Source: Balneolaceae bacterium
GTDB lineage: Bacteria > Bacteroidota > Rhodothermia > Balneolales > Balneolaceae
NCBI GenBank assembly: GCA_017640665.1
Contig: JAEPQE010000001.1
Location: forward strand, 1,257,262 to 1,321,261
DNA: 64,000 nucleotides
Direction: 5' to 3'
Of this stretch, positions 43,536 through 53,598 are shown piece by piece. The notes under the pieces are model-generated. The model saw only the letters and a program-made list of their open reading frames with translations, was not told where the DNA came from and ran no database searches. Both the position numbers and the translations under genes were made by a program. How positions within the stretch are numbered: the stretch's first letter is position 1; each line of letters opens with the position of its first letter.

Positions 43536-46500
43536 TTACTCTTCCTCCTTCAAAGGCCTTCTATTATCCTCCGAAACGGTATCAATGAGTTTGTTGTAGG
43601 GATCAATTCCGGCAGATTTAGGTTCTTCATCAACAGTGATGGTCAAAGTGGTTTCTATGGTATCGAATTTGTGTTTCTGGAGGTAGAGCACGGTTTCATT
43701 TCCATCCTCATCCACACCAAAAACTCCTACATCAATCCAGTCTTGAAGCGGAAGAGATTGAATTGGCTTCGAAAGTCCTTCTACTTCCAGAGCCAGACTG
43801 TCGCCGTAAGCATCTTTATAAATTCGTCTCCCTTGTGGACTGTTAGCATATTTAGAAGTCTGAACTGTCAAGCTGACTTCATACATGCCATCTTCGGTTT
43901 CTGTGAAGGTCGATTCTTTTACCTGGTTATCATACAACGTGATGGTTTCGAACATGTCATGGAGCAGGTATTTCAGAGAATCAGGCGTGGCTTCGTCCAA
44001 ATAACTCAGGAACTCAGTAGAAGTGGTGTATGGTGCGTTTTGGAAAGCAACTGCATCAATATATCTGCTCAAAGCAGCATTCATATTCTCTTCTCCGATG
44101 TAATCACTCAAAGCATACAACACCAGCGAACCTTTGTTGTAGTGGATGTACGGTTGGTTTTCATTGTATAACAATGGTTTTTCTTTGATGCCCTCAGATG
44201 CACGTCCCAGCAGATAACTATCCAGCGCATCTTTCAGGAATACTCGCATCTGAGTTTCACCATGTTCTTTTTCCAGTACTTTAAGTGCACTGTACTCAGA
44301 CATACTTTCTGACATCACCGTAGCGCCTTGAACATTGGCTCCAATTACCTGGTGCGCCCACCACTGGTGCGCCACCTCATGTGCAGTAATGTTGAACGGA
44401 TAATCAACACCGGAGTCGTCTTCGTCATCAACCTGGGCGATAAAACCGATAGCCTCTGAGTATGGAATGGTATTCGCAAACGATTGAGCAAAGCCCCCGC
44501 TTGTTCGAGGAAATTCCAGAATTCTAACCTGTTTATGCTGGTATGGACTGAACTCTTCGGTATAATAATCTAAACCGCGCTTCACTCCACTGATCATACG
44601 ATCAATATTGTAATCATGCTCGTTGTGATAATAGACTTCGATTGGCATGCCATTCCATTCATCTTTTGCTACTTCATACCTGGCGGAGATAAACGAATAG
44701 AAATTGAGCATTTTGGAATCCATTTTGTAATGGAAATATCGCCGACCATCTTCTTCCCATTCATCCTGAAGATACCCCGGGGCTATCGCAATTTGATCAG
44801 GAGAGGTGCTGATAGTGGTTTCAAAGTCAATCCAATCTGCATCGTAAGAAATGTAATTGTTTTGTAGCGAAGCACTGTCAGATTGAGGAGGCATCCGGTC
44901 TTTTGGAGGAAGTCCGAATTTCTCGCGGGATGATTCTCCGATAAGCTCGCTTTGAGGATTATATCCTATTCTTGGGAAAAGTCCGTTGTTGATGAACGTG
45001 CCATTTTCAAGGATCGGCGAGTTATTTCTCAGGATGGTATTAGGCTCATTCCAAACTTCAAAATTGAAGACTATTGAATCACCGGGTTGCAGAGCCTCGG
45101 CAAGCAGGAAGATGTCGTAGTTCATGGTATCGTCTTCCATCACCAGTTCGTAATCAGTCTCAAAACTGAAGACGGTCTCGCTGCTACTGTGATCGATGTG
45201 AATGGAGTCTATGGCAAAAGGAGTCTTGTTTTTAAGCACATACGTTCCCTTTGCCTTAAAATCTTTTGCCTCAGGATAGATATCGAGATTAATTTTTGCA
45301 CTTGTTATTCTGGGTTGTGGAATGTGCTCATATTTCCCGTAAGTAATTTCCCATTGAGCTCTCAGAGCTTCCGCCTCTTTGGAAGAGATATACTCATTCT
45401 CAATATTGTTTACATAATAGATGTATCCTCCGATAAAGAAGAAAGAACCCAGAGAAAACATAAAAATAAGAGAGAGCAGTGGAGAGAATTCCTTCTTAGC
45501 ATTTTGCCATCGTTGCTTAAACCGGTCGGTTATCCCTCTTCTAAAAAACATAATAGATACCACATAAAAGAAAACCCCCAGCATCAACCAGTAAATTTTA
45601 TACACAAAATACGGAGCCAGAGAGCTTCCGTATCCATTCATATCAGAATATGGAGTTCCCGGAGCCTGGTTGTATTTAAATATATCCTGTTCAATACCTA
45701 CTCCATCCAAAAACGTGATTCCTATCGAAATCAAAAGAAGGAGGAAAAATCCGATGTAGTAATTCTTGAACCAGGTGTGAACAAAAATTCCGAGTAGCGC
45801 CCAAATCACCACATGAATGAGCTGGATTCCGTAAAGATCAAACAGGTAGAGACCGAGCTCAAAATTGGAGTATCCACTATAAATTTGTACTCCTACTCCA
45901 ACAAACATGATGGTACTAAGAAGGATGGCTTGCATTTTTACCACAGAGAAAAGGGTAGAGAGCAGCAACGCCCAGTTGGGGATGGGAGTAGCGTGCAGGA
46001 GTTGATCTACATTATAAGTTTGGCTTCTGTGTAGCAGAATTCCTGCGTATAGGAACGTTAGTAAATTGATGAACAGCCCGAAGAATGTGCCGGGAAGTTC
46101 GAGCATTTGCCAGGTTACCGGAAGGGTGTCCGTCCCAAAGATCTCGCCGCTGATGGTAATGGTAAGCAACGAAATTAATACTCCGATGATCGAAATAATA
46201 ATGAATGGCCAGCCCTTAATGATGTAGAGCAAATCGGTATTAGAAATGCTCCAGGATAATTTTAAATGCTGAACAAAAGAGTGATCAAATTTTACTTTCG
46301 GAAGCTGTACCGCCATAATACTACCGAAGTTTTTCTTCAGAACGGCTTCTCCCTTCTTTCGGAAAAAGCTAAAAGAAAATGCTTGTTGACTAAAACTGAA
46401 GGTTCGGTACACAAAGCCAAAAACAAGTAACCCAATACCGGTCCAAAGCAAACGGTTATAGATTATGATCGGGCCAAATGGGAGTGGGTTTTCATTTTGT

Positions 46501-47192
46501 TCATACACCGACCAATACTCTGTGTAATATTGATTTGCTGCTGCTCCGAAAGGGTCAAGCATTGCCGAGAAAATTTTATTATCGAGACCGGAAGTAAGAT
46601 TGCTGGCAACTATTTGGAGCAGAATCAGGGTAAGCACAGTGATAAAACCTACACTCACACTTCTTGAAAAAGTAACCACAGCGAAGACAATCGCCCCATA
46701 AAAAAACAGGTTTGGTATAATGTAGATGATGAAAGACTGGATATAATTCATCAATTCGAAGGGTCCCAGCAAGTCAGGGTTTGTCCCCGGCATCACGCTT
46801 CCAATCATAATTCCAATCGCTGCAAAAACCACGATAAAAAGAGCGATTACCAATCCACTGAAGAACTTTGCAAGCAGGTATTCCCATTTCCTGAACGGGT
46901 AGGAAAAGGTGATGGAATACATCTCATATTTAAAGTCTTTGTAGATGGTTCCACCAACAATGGAAGGGAGCAGAAAATAAATGAACAATATCATTTCGTT
47001 CAACAAAGCATTTATAGCCGATGCGGAGTTAACAATAGTGACAGAGTTAATGGCTACAGTGATACCTTCAAAAATACCGGCTGCCGCAGCCATAGTAAAA
47101 GTGGCAAACATGAAAATAATTCCACCGTACACATAAAATAGCGGCCTCTTGAACCAAGCCCTGATTTCGTATACAAAAATATTCAGAAACAT
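43536..47192 (-). CDS. ABC transporter permease fused to M1-family aminopeptidase
   Basis: The protein has 1218 residues. Residues 1 to about 590 form an ABC-2-type permease with about 12 hydrophobic helices. Residues about 620-1218 form an M1 peptidase domain: GGFAQSFANTIPYSE, then the zinc site HEVAHQWWAHQVIGANVQGA (His938, Glu939, His942) with the third ligand Glu962 (MSESMSEY) and a Tyr-containing block. The zinc-site spacing is 19 residues between His942 and Glu962, one more than the 18 of classic M1. The neighbouring ATPase gene starts upstream, 1 nt away. Such fusions occur in Bacteroidota; a role in peptide processing coupled to export is plausible but unproven. Confidence 0.9.
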   Translation of the reverse strand: MFLNIFVYEIRAWFKRPLFYVYGGIIFMFATFTMAAAAGIFEGITVAINSVTIVNSASAINALLNEMILFIYFLLPSIVGGTIYKDFKYEMYSITFSYPFRKWEYLLAKFFSGLVIALFIVVFAAIGIMIGSVMPGTNPDLLGPFELMNYIQSFIIYIIPNLFFYGAIVFAVVTFSRSVSVGFITVLTLILLQIVASNLTSGLDNKIFSAMLDPFGAAANQYYTEYWSVYEQNENPLPFGPIIIYNRLLWTGIGLLVFGFVYRTFSFSQQAFSFSFFRKKGEAVLKKNFGSIMAVQLPKVKFDHSFVQHLKLSWSISNTDLLYIIKGWPFIIISIIGVLISLLTITISGEIFGTDTLPVTWQMLELPGTFFGLFINLLTFLYAGILLHRSQTYNVDQLLHATPIPNWALLLSTLFSVVKMQAILLSTIMFVGVGVQIYSGYSNFELGLYLFDLYGIQLIHVVIWALLGIFVHTWFKNYYIGFFLLLLISIGITFLDGVGIEQDIFKYNQAPGTPYSDMNGYGSSLAPYFVYKIYWLMLGVFFYVVSIMFFRRGITDRFKQRWQNAKKEFSPLLSLIFMFSLGSFFFIGGYIYYVNNIENEYISSKEAEALRAQWEITYGKYEHIPQPRITSAKINLDIYPEAKDFKAKGTYVLKNKTPFAIDSIHIDHSSSETVFSFETDYELVMEDDTMNYDIFLLAEALQPGDSIVFNFEVWNEPNTILRNNSPILENGTFINNGLFPRIGYNPQSELIGESSREKFGLPPKDRMPPQSDSASLQNNYISYDADWIDFETTISTSPDQIAIAPGYLQDEWEEDGRRYFHYKMDSKMLNFYSFISARYEVAKDEWNGMPIEVYYHNEHDYNIDRMISGVKRGLDYYTEEFSPYQHKQVRILEFPRTSGGFAQSFANTIPYSEAIGFIAQVDDEDDSGVDYPFNITAHEVAHQWWAHQVIGANVQGATVMSESMSEYSALKVLEKEHGETQMRVFLKDALDSYLLGRASEGIKEKPLLYNENQPYIHYNKGSLVLYALSDYIGEENMNAALSRYIDAVAFQNAPYTTSTEFLSYLDEATPDSLKYLLHDMFETITLYDNQVKESTFTETEDGMYEVSLTVQTSKYANSPQGRRIYKDAYGDSLALEVEGLSKPIQSLPLQDWIDVGVFGVDEDGNETVLYLQKHKFDTIETTLTITVDEEPKSAGIDPYNKLIDTVSEDNRRPLKEEE

Positions 47193-47193
47193 C

Positions 47194-48090
47194 TTATCCC
47201 TCTGTAGTTAAGACGTTTTCACCCTCATGTAGTGTCACAAAATAGACATCTTCCAGTTCGGGGATTTTAGGGGTGAAGCTTTCATCAGGGCGTTCGAGGC
47301 TGTGTACCCGAATATTTAGGCTGTTATCCTCATTGAAGTTAGAAGAAATCACATTGAAGCTTGCTTCATAGCTATCGAGTTCCTCCCGTGGGATATCTTT
47401 AGTCCAGATTTGACCCGATAAACTTTGAGTAGCTTCTCTCGGTGTTTGATGGGAAAGTATTTTTCCGCCGTTCAAAATGGCCATATCGGTGCAAAGCTCT
47501 TTCACATCATCCACAATATGCGTAGAGAAAATCACAATATTATTGGTTCCAATTTCCCGAAGTACATTCAGGAATCGTTGCCGTTCTGCCGGATCAAGCC
47601 CAGCGGTAGGTTCGTCTACAATGATAAGTTTAGGGTCGTTAAGCAGTAGTTGGGCAATCCCGAAACGCTGCTTCATCCCTCCTGAATATCCGGCTACATG
47701 TTTTCTGCGGACTTCATACAGGTTTGTTACTTCCAGCGCAGCTGTAACAATCTTTTTTCGATCGGTTTTATCTGATATCCCTTTAAGCTTTGCGAAGTAA
47801 TCCAACAAATCTTCGGCACTCATTTTCGGGTATACACCAAACGATTGTGGTAAATAGCCAAGTAATTTCCGAAGTGAGATCTGATCGCTAAGGATATCAA
47901 GATCATCTAAAAAAGCAGTTCCACTATCGGGAGCTTGAAGGGTGGCAATCGTTCTCATTAACGTTGATTTACCGGCACCGTTAGGTCCAAGCAAGCCAAA
48001 CATCCCGGCTTCAATTTCGATGGATACATCATCAAGGGCTTTTACCCCGTTTTTGTAAGTCTTGGAAATATTAGATAGTGAAAGCTTCAT
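47194..48090 (-). CDS. ABC transporter ATP-binding protein
   Basis: The protein has 298 residues. Walker A is GLLGPNGAGKSTLMRT, the Q loop LGYLPQSFGVYPKM, the signature YSGGMKQRFGIAQLLL, Walker B KLIIVDEPTAGLDP and the H loop IFSTHIVDDVKELC. The C-terminal 90 residues (after IWTKDIPREELDS) form an extra domain typical of ABC-2 type ATPases. It powers the fused permease/M1 peptidase encoded 1 nt downstream. Confidence 0.95.
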   Translation of the reverse strand: MKLSLSNISKTYKNGVKALDDVSIEIEAGMFGLLGPNGAGKSTLMRTIATLQAPDSGTAFLDDLDILSDQISLRKLLGYLPQSFGVYPKMSAEDLLDYFAKLKGISDKTDRKKIVTAALEVTNLYEVRRKHVAGYSGGMKQRFGIAQLLLNDPKLIIVDEPTAGLDPAERQRFLNVLREIGTNNIVIFSTHIVDDVKELCTDMAILNGGKILSHQTPREATQSLSGQIWTKDIPREELDSYEASFNVISSNFNEDNSLNIRVHSLERPDESFTPKIPELEDVYFVTLHEGENVLTTEG

Positions 48091-48365
48091 AAGTAGTTAG
48101 TTTTTTGTCCGGGTAACATTGCATCCAACGATACTGCATTAGTTACAAAATCGCACGGATTATTACAGGTCAATTAAGAATTAGGAATGATCCAATTAGG
48201 AGTAAAAAGGTGATCCAAGATTCTCACTTTTTGCCAATGTTTCCAGAATAATTTTTGAGTAGATGATTTTAAATCCCCGCTTTTCACCGATCGTACATTT
48301 TCAGATTCTTCCGAAGGGATGCCTTTGGCGTAGAATAACAAAGGGGATATTTTCTTATCGGAATG
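48091..48365. other. Intergenic region without a recognised gene
   Basis: About 275 bases lie between the ABC ATPase start and the OprB-like gene end. The stretch 48300-48350 (TTCTTCCGAAGGGATG and following) resembles a single arm of the REP-like elements. No convincing ORF or tRNA is seen. Confidence 0.4.
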
Positions 48366-49526
48366 TTAAAACCCAAACACACTTCGAATGCCTACTAGAA
48401 AAGCATCTTCAATATCCGGAGCCTGGTTTGGGTGTTGGATGTACTGCGTATCAAACTGGAAGCTGACATGTTCGGAGATGCTCATTAAGTACGTAAGTTC
48501 AATGTTTAACTCATTCCGCGAAAAATCATTTCCCCGACGTTCTTCAACTAATACAAAATCATCGCTATTGATGGGTAACGCTACCGCCAATCCAAGCATG
48601 TCATCAAATCTGTTTTTGAACAAGCCGGAATAATTTAGTCCTGCTCCCAAATAATAATTGAAACGATTGATATCCCGGTTAGCTGCTCCTGCTCTTCCAA
48701 AAAAGGAGAATCCATTTTGCAGCGTAATTTCTCCAAAGGCATATACCCCATGGTCTGATTCCGACTCATCAAGCCAGCCGGTTCGTTCTTCGGTATACTT
48801 CCACCCACCTAAAACCAGACGAAAAGGAGTGTCCCTATTTATACCTCTGCCCAATAGTGCTTCGGTATTTTCTCCCGGTTTTGATACCGAGATCTCCGAA
48901 ACCAACAAAGCACCTTCACTTTCCCTTAAATACACCGAAGTACCCTTTGTGTTTGTCGGATCGGAAGGAACAGCATCAAGTACAGCAAACTTAAAAACGA
49001 TCCCTTTGACTGGGTTTATTTTAAGCCGGGCGGCTAAAGAGGTTAATGGAAAAATCGAAGGACCGGTTATCCCGGAAGAAGAAAATGCTCTTCCGATACC
49101 ATGCGAACTGTTAATGAATAAACTGCCGGTATTAATAACATCAAATTCCGAATTCAGATTATACAGGCCAAATAGCACAGAGCTTTTGATTGACTGCATT
49201 GGCTTATTAATCCACGCCTCATATAATCTCCACGAATTCAGGGCATCAATATTGGAAACGGTTTGGATATCGCCAACGATTTCAGAGATACTTTTTCCCT
49301 GATTTCCCAACCCATAGAAAAAGAAGTTTGCTCCCTTAATATCAAAACCAGCTTTAACATCGATGTTATCCATATACCGAACCCCGGTTTCAAGTCCACC
49401 GGATAGGTTGGCATACACATCCCCGGAATAAGTAAAACTAGTTTGCAGGTTTCGTAGGAGAGGCTCCTGAGCCTGACCTCGGAAAGAAATCATCAACAGA
49501 AAAAAAAGAGGTATTTTTTTAAGCAT
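48366..49526 (-). CDS. Carbohydrate-selective porin, OprB family
   Basis: The start is placed at 49526 (MLKKIPLFFLLMISFRGQAQ, a signal peptide); an ATG at 49547 would overlap the upstream gene stop. The 386-residue barrel carries the OprB-like blocks NSWRLYEAWINKPM, SVLFGLYNLNSEFDV, GRAFSSSGITGPSIFPLTSLAARL, FKFAVLDAVPSDP and a final FLVGIRSVFGF. Relatives pass sugars or small solutes through the outer membrane. It follows the alanine-dehydrogenase-like gene by 4 nt. Confidence 0.85.
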   Translation of the reverse strand: MLKKIPLFFLLMISFRGQAQEPLLRNLQTSFTYSGDVYANLSGGLETGVRYMDNIDVKAGFDIKGANFFFYGLGNQGKSISEIVGDIQTVSNIDALNSWRLYEAWINKPMQSIKSSVLFGLYNLNSEFDVINTGSLFINSSHGIGRAFSSSGITGPSIFPLTSLAARLKINPVKGIVFKFAVLDAVPSDPTNTKGTSVYLRESEGALLVSEISVSKPGENTEALLGRGINRDTPFRLVLGGWKYTEERTGWLDESESDHGVYAFGEITLQNGFSFFGRAGAANRDINRFNYYLGAGLNYSGLFKNRFDDMLGLAVALPINSDDFVLVEERRGNDFSRNELNIELTYLMSISEHVSFQFDTQYIQHPNQAPDIEDAFLVGIRSVFGF

Positions 49527-49530
49527 GAAT

Positions 49531-50928
49531 TCAGTCAAATTTTCCACACACCAGGGCTTTTTTCACTCCGGGTGCTAAGTAATCAAGCCCACGAATGAAC
49601 TGATCTTCTCCCAGAAGAATTTCTGCAATTTGTCCGCTGTATTTGATGGCAGTTTCACGCATAAAACCCATCATGGGCCATCCCCAAAGAGCTGAGAATA
49701 AAACCCCATCCTCCTCAAAGTAAGGATCGGTGAGGTAGGTGCATTCAATTACGTTCTCTACCGCGCTTCGGTTGGTAGCACTACCACCTACTAAGTCTAT
49801 GACTACCGTGCCATTTTCAAGGAGTGATTTAGCGTGTTCGCGGGTAACCAAATAATTCACACCGCGGAGATGTGGAGGTTGTTCGGCTCCATTGATAATT
49901 AAGTCAGCATTTTCCAGATACGCTTCGATTACACCTTTCTTAGTTTGAGCTTTTCCGAGTACCCGAATCGATCTCACCCCGGCATCATAACATTCATGGA
50001 TGGCACCCATTCCAACATTTCCATAACCTAAAACAGTCGCAGTAACTTCAGATGCCGCTTTTCTTTTTGGGCTGGTTTCACTCAGCAGTTTCAGTCCATA
50101 TCGTGCACCTGCACGGCCGGTTTCATGTAACGCTTCAATTTTACGCTTCCCAAATTCCGGGGCTGGATTTACATGTCGGTAATATTTTAATGCCTCACGA
50201 CCATGATCTTCTACAAATGGTTGAACGTCATACAATCGGGCTCCTGTTTCTTTCAGGTTATCAACCAGACTGTGATCATCTTTTAAGAATCCAGAATCGA
50301 ATACGATAATCGAGTTGTAAGTAAGTTCCCCAAGTTCTGCAATGGAAACGTCCACAGGGTGAAGAGTAAGGCTTGCAGGCGTATGATTCATCAATCGGCG
50401 AATAACCCCGCTCATGCGCTCGTTATAACCAATCACGTGGAACTCATCCATGTCAACACCGGCACGGCGCAGGTCAATCTCCACACAGTTATCTGCGGCC
50501 ATAAGTCCCAAGACTAATTCCTTCGGGAGTTTTTCAGGCGACTGAACCACATATTCCATCGCTACTACATTGATCTTATGCTTCTCAAGTAATTTTGCTC
50601 GCTCTGGAAATGAGCTGAAATGCGCCATACAAAACAAAGTACACCCGGGCTTCATCAAAGGAATGCTTTGCATGGCAGGTCCTTTGAATTTAATGACAAG
50701 ATCTTTGTCTTGGTATAGTTCTTTATTGGATTGAAGAGATGCGCCGGCGGTTAGATATTCTTCATCAGAAAAACCAACTCCTTCCCCTGCTCCATATTCA
50801 ACAAATACTTCGCAGCCATAATCCACGAGTTTCTTTACATCTTCGGGGATGAGTGCCACCCGGTTCTCTAAAGCTCCCGGATTTTCAGGAGATTCAATTT
50901 CTTTGGCCAGGCCTATAACTTTATACAT
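49531..50928 (-). CDS. Alanine dehydrogenase/transhydrogenase-fold enzyme
   Basis: The protein has 465 residues. The N-terminal AlaDH/PNT domain shows ENRVALIPEDVKKLVDYGCEVFVEYGAG and LVIKFKGPAMQSIPLMKPGCTLFCMAHF. The NAD domain shows VTATVLGYGNVGMGAIHECYDAGV and DLIINGAEQPPHLRGVNYLVTRE. It is longer than ordinary alanine dehydrogenase (about 370), with an extra stretch of about 90 residues between the two blocks (about 180-290). It could be an alanine, lysine or saccharopine-type dehydrogenase; the substrate is uncertain. It lies between MscS and OprB genes in one operon. Confidence 0.8.
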   Translation of the reverse strand: MYKVIGLAKEIESPENPGALENRVALIPEDVKKLVDYGCEVFVEYGAGEGVGFSDEEYLTAGASLQSNKELYQDKDLVIKFKGPAMQSIPLMKPGCTLFCMAHFSSFPERAKLLEKHKINVVAMEYVVQSPEKLPKELVLGLMAADNCVEIDLRRAGVDMDEFHVIGYNERMSGVIRRLMNHTPASLTLHPVDVSIAELGELTYNSIIVFDSGFLKDDHSLVDNLKETGARLYDVQPFVEDHGREALKYYRHVNPAPEFGKRKIEALHETGRAGARYGLKLLSETSPKRKAASEVTATVLGYGNVGMGAIHECYDAGVRSIRVLGKAQTKKGVIEAYLENADLIINGAEQPPHLRGVNYLVTREHAKSLLENGTVVIDLVGGSATNRSAVENVIECTYLTDPYFEEDGVLFSALWGWPMMGFMRETAIKYSGQIAEILLGEDQFIRGLDYLAPGVKKALVCGKFD

Positions 50929-50940
50929 GTACCCTGATGC

Positions 50941-51777
50941 TCAATTCTTTAAAATTTCGATTGCAGTACTTACTTCAGAACTTACCGTAAAGTTATTTTT
51001 CAAAAGCTGTTCCTTAGTGTTCTCCATAACTTGGGTTTTTACATCTCCCAAACTCGAGAATTCTGAAAAGGTATTTATCCAGAAAAAGATTTCCAATTCA
51101 ATATAGTTAGCCGTGAAGTTAGCGACTTGAATATTAGGGGCAGGATCGCTTAAAACTCCATTTATTTTTTTGATTGTTTCTAAAATGAGTTTTCGGGCAT
51201 CTCTGGAGTCATCCCTGAAATCTATGCCGATCGTAAATTTACCCCTGCGCAGCCCATCTTTTGTGTAATTATAAAGTGGATTTTTGAAGATGTTCGCACT
51301 TGGTATAAAAATATCAATTCCGTCACCCGCCCGCACATGTACATCTCTGATGTTGATGGTTTTCACGATTCCCAGAATTCCATTGCTCTCGATCAAATCC
51401 CCAACATCAAAAGCTCTGCTAAATGACATGAAAAGTCCTGCTAATAAATTCTCTCCGATTTCACGGAAAGCAAAACCCAGCACCACAGTAAGTATACCAC
51501 CTGCAGCCAGTAAACCTGAAGCAGCTTTTGTCAAGCCCATGAGATGGAGCGAGATGATAATCCCAACAAGGTAGAAAACCCATCGTGTGAACCTTCTTAT
51601 GAGAAGGATTCTTTTTGGAGATGTGCTCGTGCGTTCAAGGATTTTTTTTGCTCCTCTCCCGGCAGTAAGCCCGATAAAAATAAAGAGAGTCAGGATAATT
51701 AGTCCAAGCAGTATCTCGGGTGCAGATTCTTTAATTGATAGAAAAAAGCCTTCAAAACTTTGAGTTATTTCATTCAT
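50941..51777 (-). CDS. MscS-family mechanosensitive ion channel
   Basis: The protein has 278 residues. Three N-terminal helices end in the pore helix (LLAAGGILTVVLGFAFREIGENLLAGLFM). A beta domain follows (VGDLIESNGILGIVKTINIRDVHVRAGDGIDIFIPSANIFKNPLYNYT), then an alpha/beta C-terminal domain. It is a small-conductance mechanosensitive channel releasing solutes on osmotic downshift. It is in an operon between amidase and the dehydrogenase, with 12-nt gaps on both sides. Confidence 0.93.
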   Translation of the reverse strand: MNEITQSFEGFFLSIKESAPEILLGLIILTLFIFIGLTAGRGAKKILERTSTSPKRILLIRRFTRWVFYLVGIIISLHLMGLTKAASGLLAAGGILTVVLGFAFREIGENLLAGLFMSFSRAFDVGDLIESNGILGIVKTINIRDVHVRAGDGIDIFIPSANIFKNPLYNYTKDGLRRGKFTIGIDFRDDSRDARKLILETIKKINGVLSDPAPNIQVANFTANYIELEIFFWINTFSEFSSLGDVKTQVMENTKEQLLKNNFTVSSEVSTAIEILKN

Positions 51778-51789
51778 TGATGAATCGTA

Positions 51790-53454
51790 TTAATTTGAAA
51801 ATAAAGGAGGGTGTTTTTTATGATGGTTGGTTGCTTCCTGATACGCTTTTGCAACAGAAAGTACCGTAGCTTCATCAAACAAATCTCCCATAAAAGTGAT
51901 GCTAGTTGGTCTTCCGTTCTCATCAAAACCATTAGGTAGTACAACCGTTGGGTGACTGGTTAAATTTGTGGTAACCAAGTTACTGTTTCCGAAAGAAGGT
52001 GTAATATAAACATCTACGGTCTGCATAAGTTTATCCATTTCCTGGATAAGTTGGTACCGAGCCCTGTTTGCATTTATATATTCAACCGCTGGTGTAAAAC
52101 GAGCTGATCTGAATCGGTTAGGCCATGCATTGGGGGTCTGCCGTACCAGCATGTCATCGTCATTCGATAAGGTAAGTTGATCAAAAGCTGCTGCTGCCTC
52201 AGAAGCTAAGATGATTCGTAAAGCATTCACATTAACATCAGGAAGTTCAATAGGAATCAACTCAACGCCAAGATTTCTTAGCACGTCTAAAACCAAGCTA
52301 TCTTGTTTTTTTGTTCGATAGTCCCTTTCAAAAGCTGATTTCAGGTAACCAATTTTTAACGATTTGATGTCTAGCTCAGCATTATAGTTAAAAGGTAAAT
52401 CGATAATTGTTTGGTCAACTCCATCGGGACCGTAAATCGCGTTGAACACCAATGCAAGATCTTCCACATTACGGGTAATCGGGCCGATTTTATCCATCGT
52501 CCAGCTCAGCGCCATAGCTCCATGTCTGCTTACACGACCATAAGTAGGTCGGAGCCCGGTAGCTCCGTTTCTGTTTGATGGTGAAACAATAGACCCCAGT
52601 GTTTCGGTACCGATGGCGAAAGGGAAAAGTCCTGCAGAGGTTCCTGAAGCAGAACCAGCGGAAGAACCGCTTGATCCCTGATCTAAATCCCATGGATTTC
52701 TGGTGCGTCCGCCAAACCAGACATCACCTGATGCCAGCGCTCCAAGAGTTGTCTTTGCAATTAAAACTGCCCCGGCTTCATCCAGTTTTTGAATTACAGT
52801 TGCAGTTTCATCAATCACCTGATCTTTAAATGGAGTAGCGCCCCAGGTAGTTTTATAACCTTCTACGGCAAACAAGTCTTTAGCACCATAAGGTATTCCA
52901 TGCAGTGGCCCCCGGTACATTCCTCTGGCCAGTTCCTCATCCATTTTTCCAGCCTGTTCTAATGCTCGCTCTCTGGTAACCGTTACAATCGCGTGGAGCT
53001 GAGGGTCATACTCTTCAATTCTGGAAAGAAAAAACTCTGTGAGTTCAACAGAAGTAAGCTTCTTTTCTTTGATAAGAGAAGAAAGTTTGGCAACAGAGTA
53101 GAAAGCCAGATCATCTCTATTCTGTGGAAGCTCTACGTTTTCCGGAAGATCCCATTTTATATCATGCTGAGCCGTCTCAAAATTTTTACCAACAGGAACC
53201 GGATTAAAGACCAATGCCGGAGGAACGGAATTATCCAGTTTCATTTCTCTTATTGTCTGGAGTCTGTTGCGTGTACTTTCCAGGCTACTAATCATGGAGT
53301 CAGCTTCTGCAGCAGTAAATTCAAGCCCAATAATAGTCGATGCTTTAGTAATGACGGCTTTAGTAATTGGGGCATCAGAGTTTTTCAACAGGGTAAATGC
53401 AGAAATAAAGCCTAGTGTGATCCCTAAAAGAAAAAGTATAATTTTTTTATTCAT
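51790..53454 (-). CDS. Amidase-signature family hydrolase, membrane-anchored or secreted
   Basis: The protein has 554 residues with an N-terminal hydrophobic segment (IILFLLGITLGFISAFTLL). The amidase signature is intact: catalytic Lys192 (GIPYGAKDLF), the cis-Ser loop at about 261-268 (QGSSGSSAGSASG) and nucleophile Ser288 (TETLGSIVSPSN). An N-terminal extension of about 110 residues precedes the domain. It probably hydrolyses an amide or peptide outside the cytoplasm and releases amino acids or ammonia. It is the first gene of a four-gene operon. Confidence 0.92.
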   Translation of the reverse strand: MNKKIILFLLGITLGFISAFTLLKNSDAPITKAVITKASTIIGLEFTAAEADSMISSLESTRNRLQTIREMKLDNSVPPALVFNPVPVGKNFETAQHDIKWDLPENVELPQNRDDLAFYSVAKLSSLIKEKKLTSVELTEFFLSRIEEYDPQLHAIVTVTRERALEQAGKMDEELARGMYRGPLHGIPYGAKDLFAVEGYKTTWGATPFKDQVIDETATVIQKLDEAGAVLIAKTTLGALASGDVWFGGRTRNPWDLDQGSSGSSAGSASGTSAGLFPFAIGTETLGSIVSPSNRNGATGLRPTYGRVSRHGAMALSWTMDKIGPITRNVEDLALVFNAIYGPDGVDQTIIDLPFNYNAELDIKSLKIGYLKSAFERDYRTKKQDSLVLDVLRNLGVELIPIELPDVNVNALRIILASEAAAAFDQLTLSNDDDMLVRQTPNAWPNRFRSARFTPAVEYINANRARYQLIQEMDKLMQTVDVYITPSFGNSNLVTTNLTSHPTVVLPNGFDENGRPTSITFMGDLFDEATVLSVAKAYQEATNHHKKHPPLFSN

Positions 53455-53598
53455 GGTAGCGCGAGGTTTTGAAGGTGATTTCTCAAATCGAAAAGTAAAT
53501 TATTGAAATAATCATTCATTAATCCAAATTAAGGGAGGAATAAGAGATAATTATATAGCATAAGATTTGGTATTGACTCGAATAAAGGAGACCTTTAG

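Noticed and set aside
43446-44171. 241-residue plus-strand frame opposite the end of the M1 fusion
   Set aside because: It is an antisense shadow of a well-supported gene, covers repeat DNA at its start, and lacks any domain or signal.
45087-45797. 236-residue plus-strand frame inside the M1/permease gene
   Set aside because: Antisense shadow; the sequence is Lys/Phe-rich without domain features, and the minus-strand gene is certain.
48658-49302. 214-residue plus-strand frame opposite the OprB-like gene
   Set aside because: Antisense shadow of a porin with clear signal peptide and barrel pattern.
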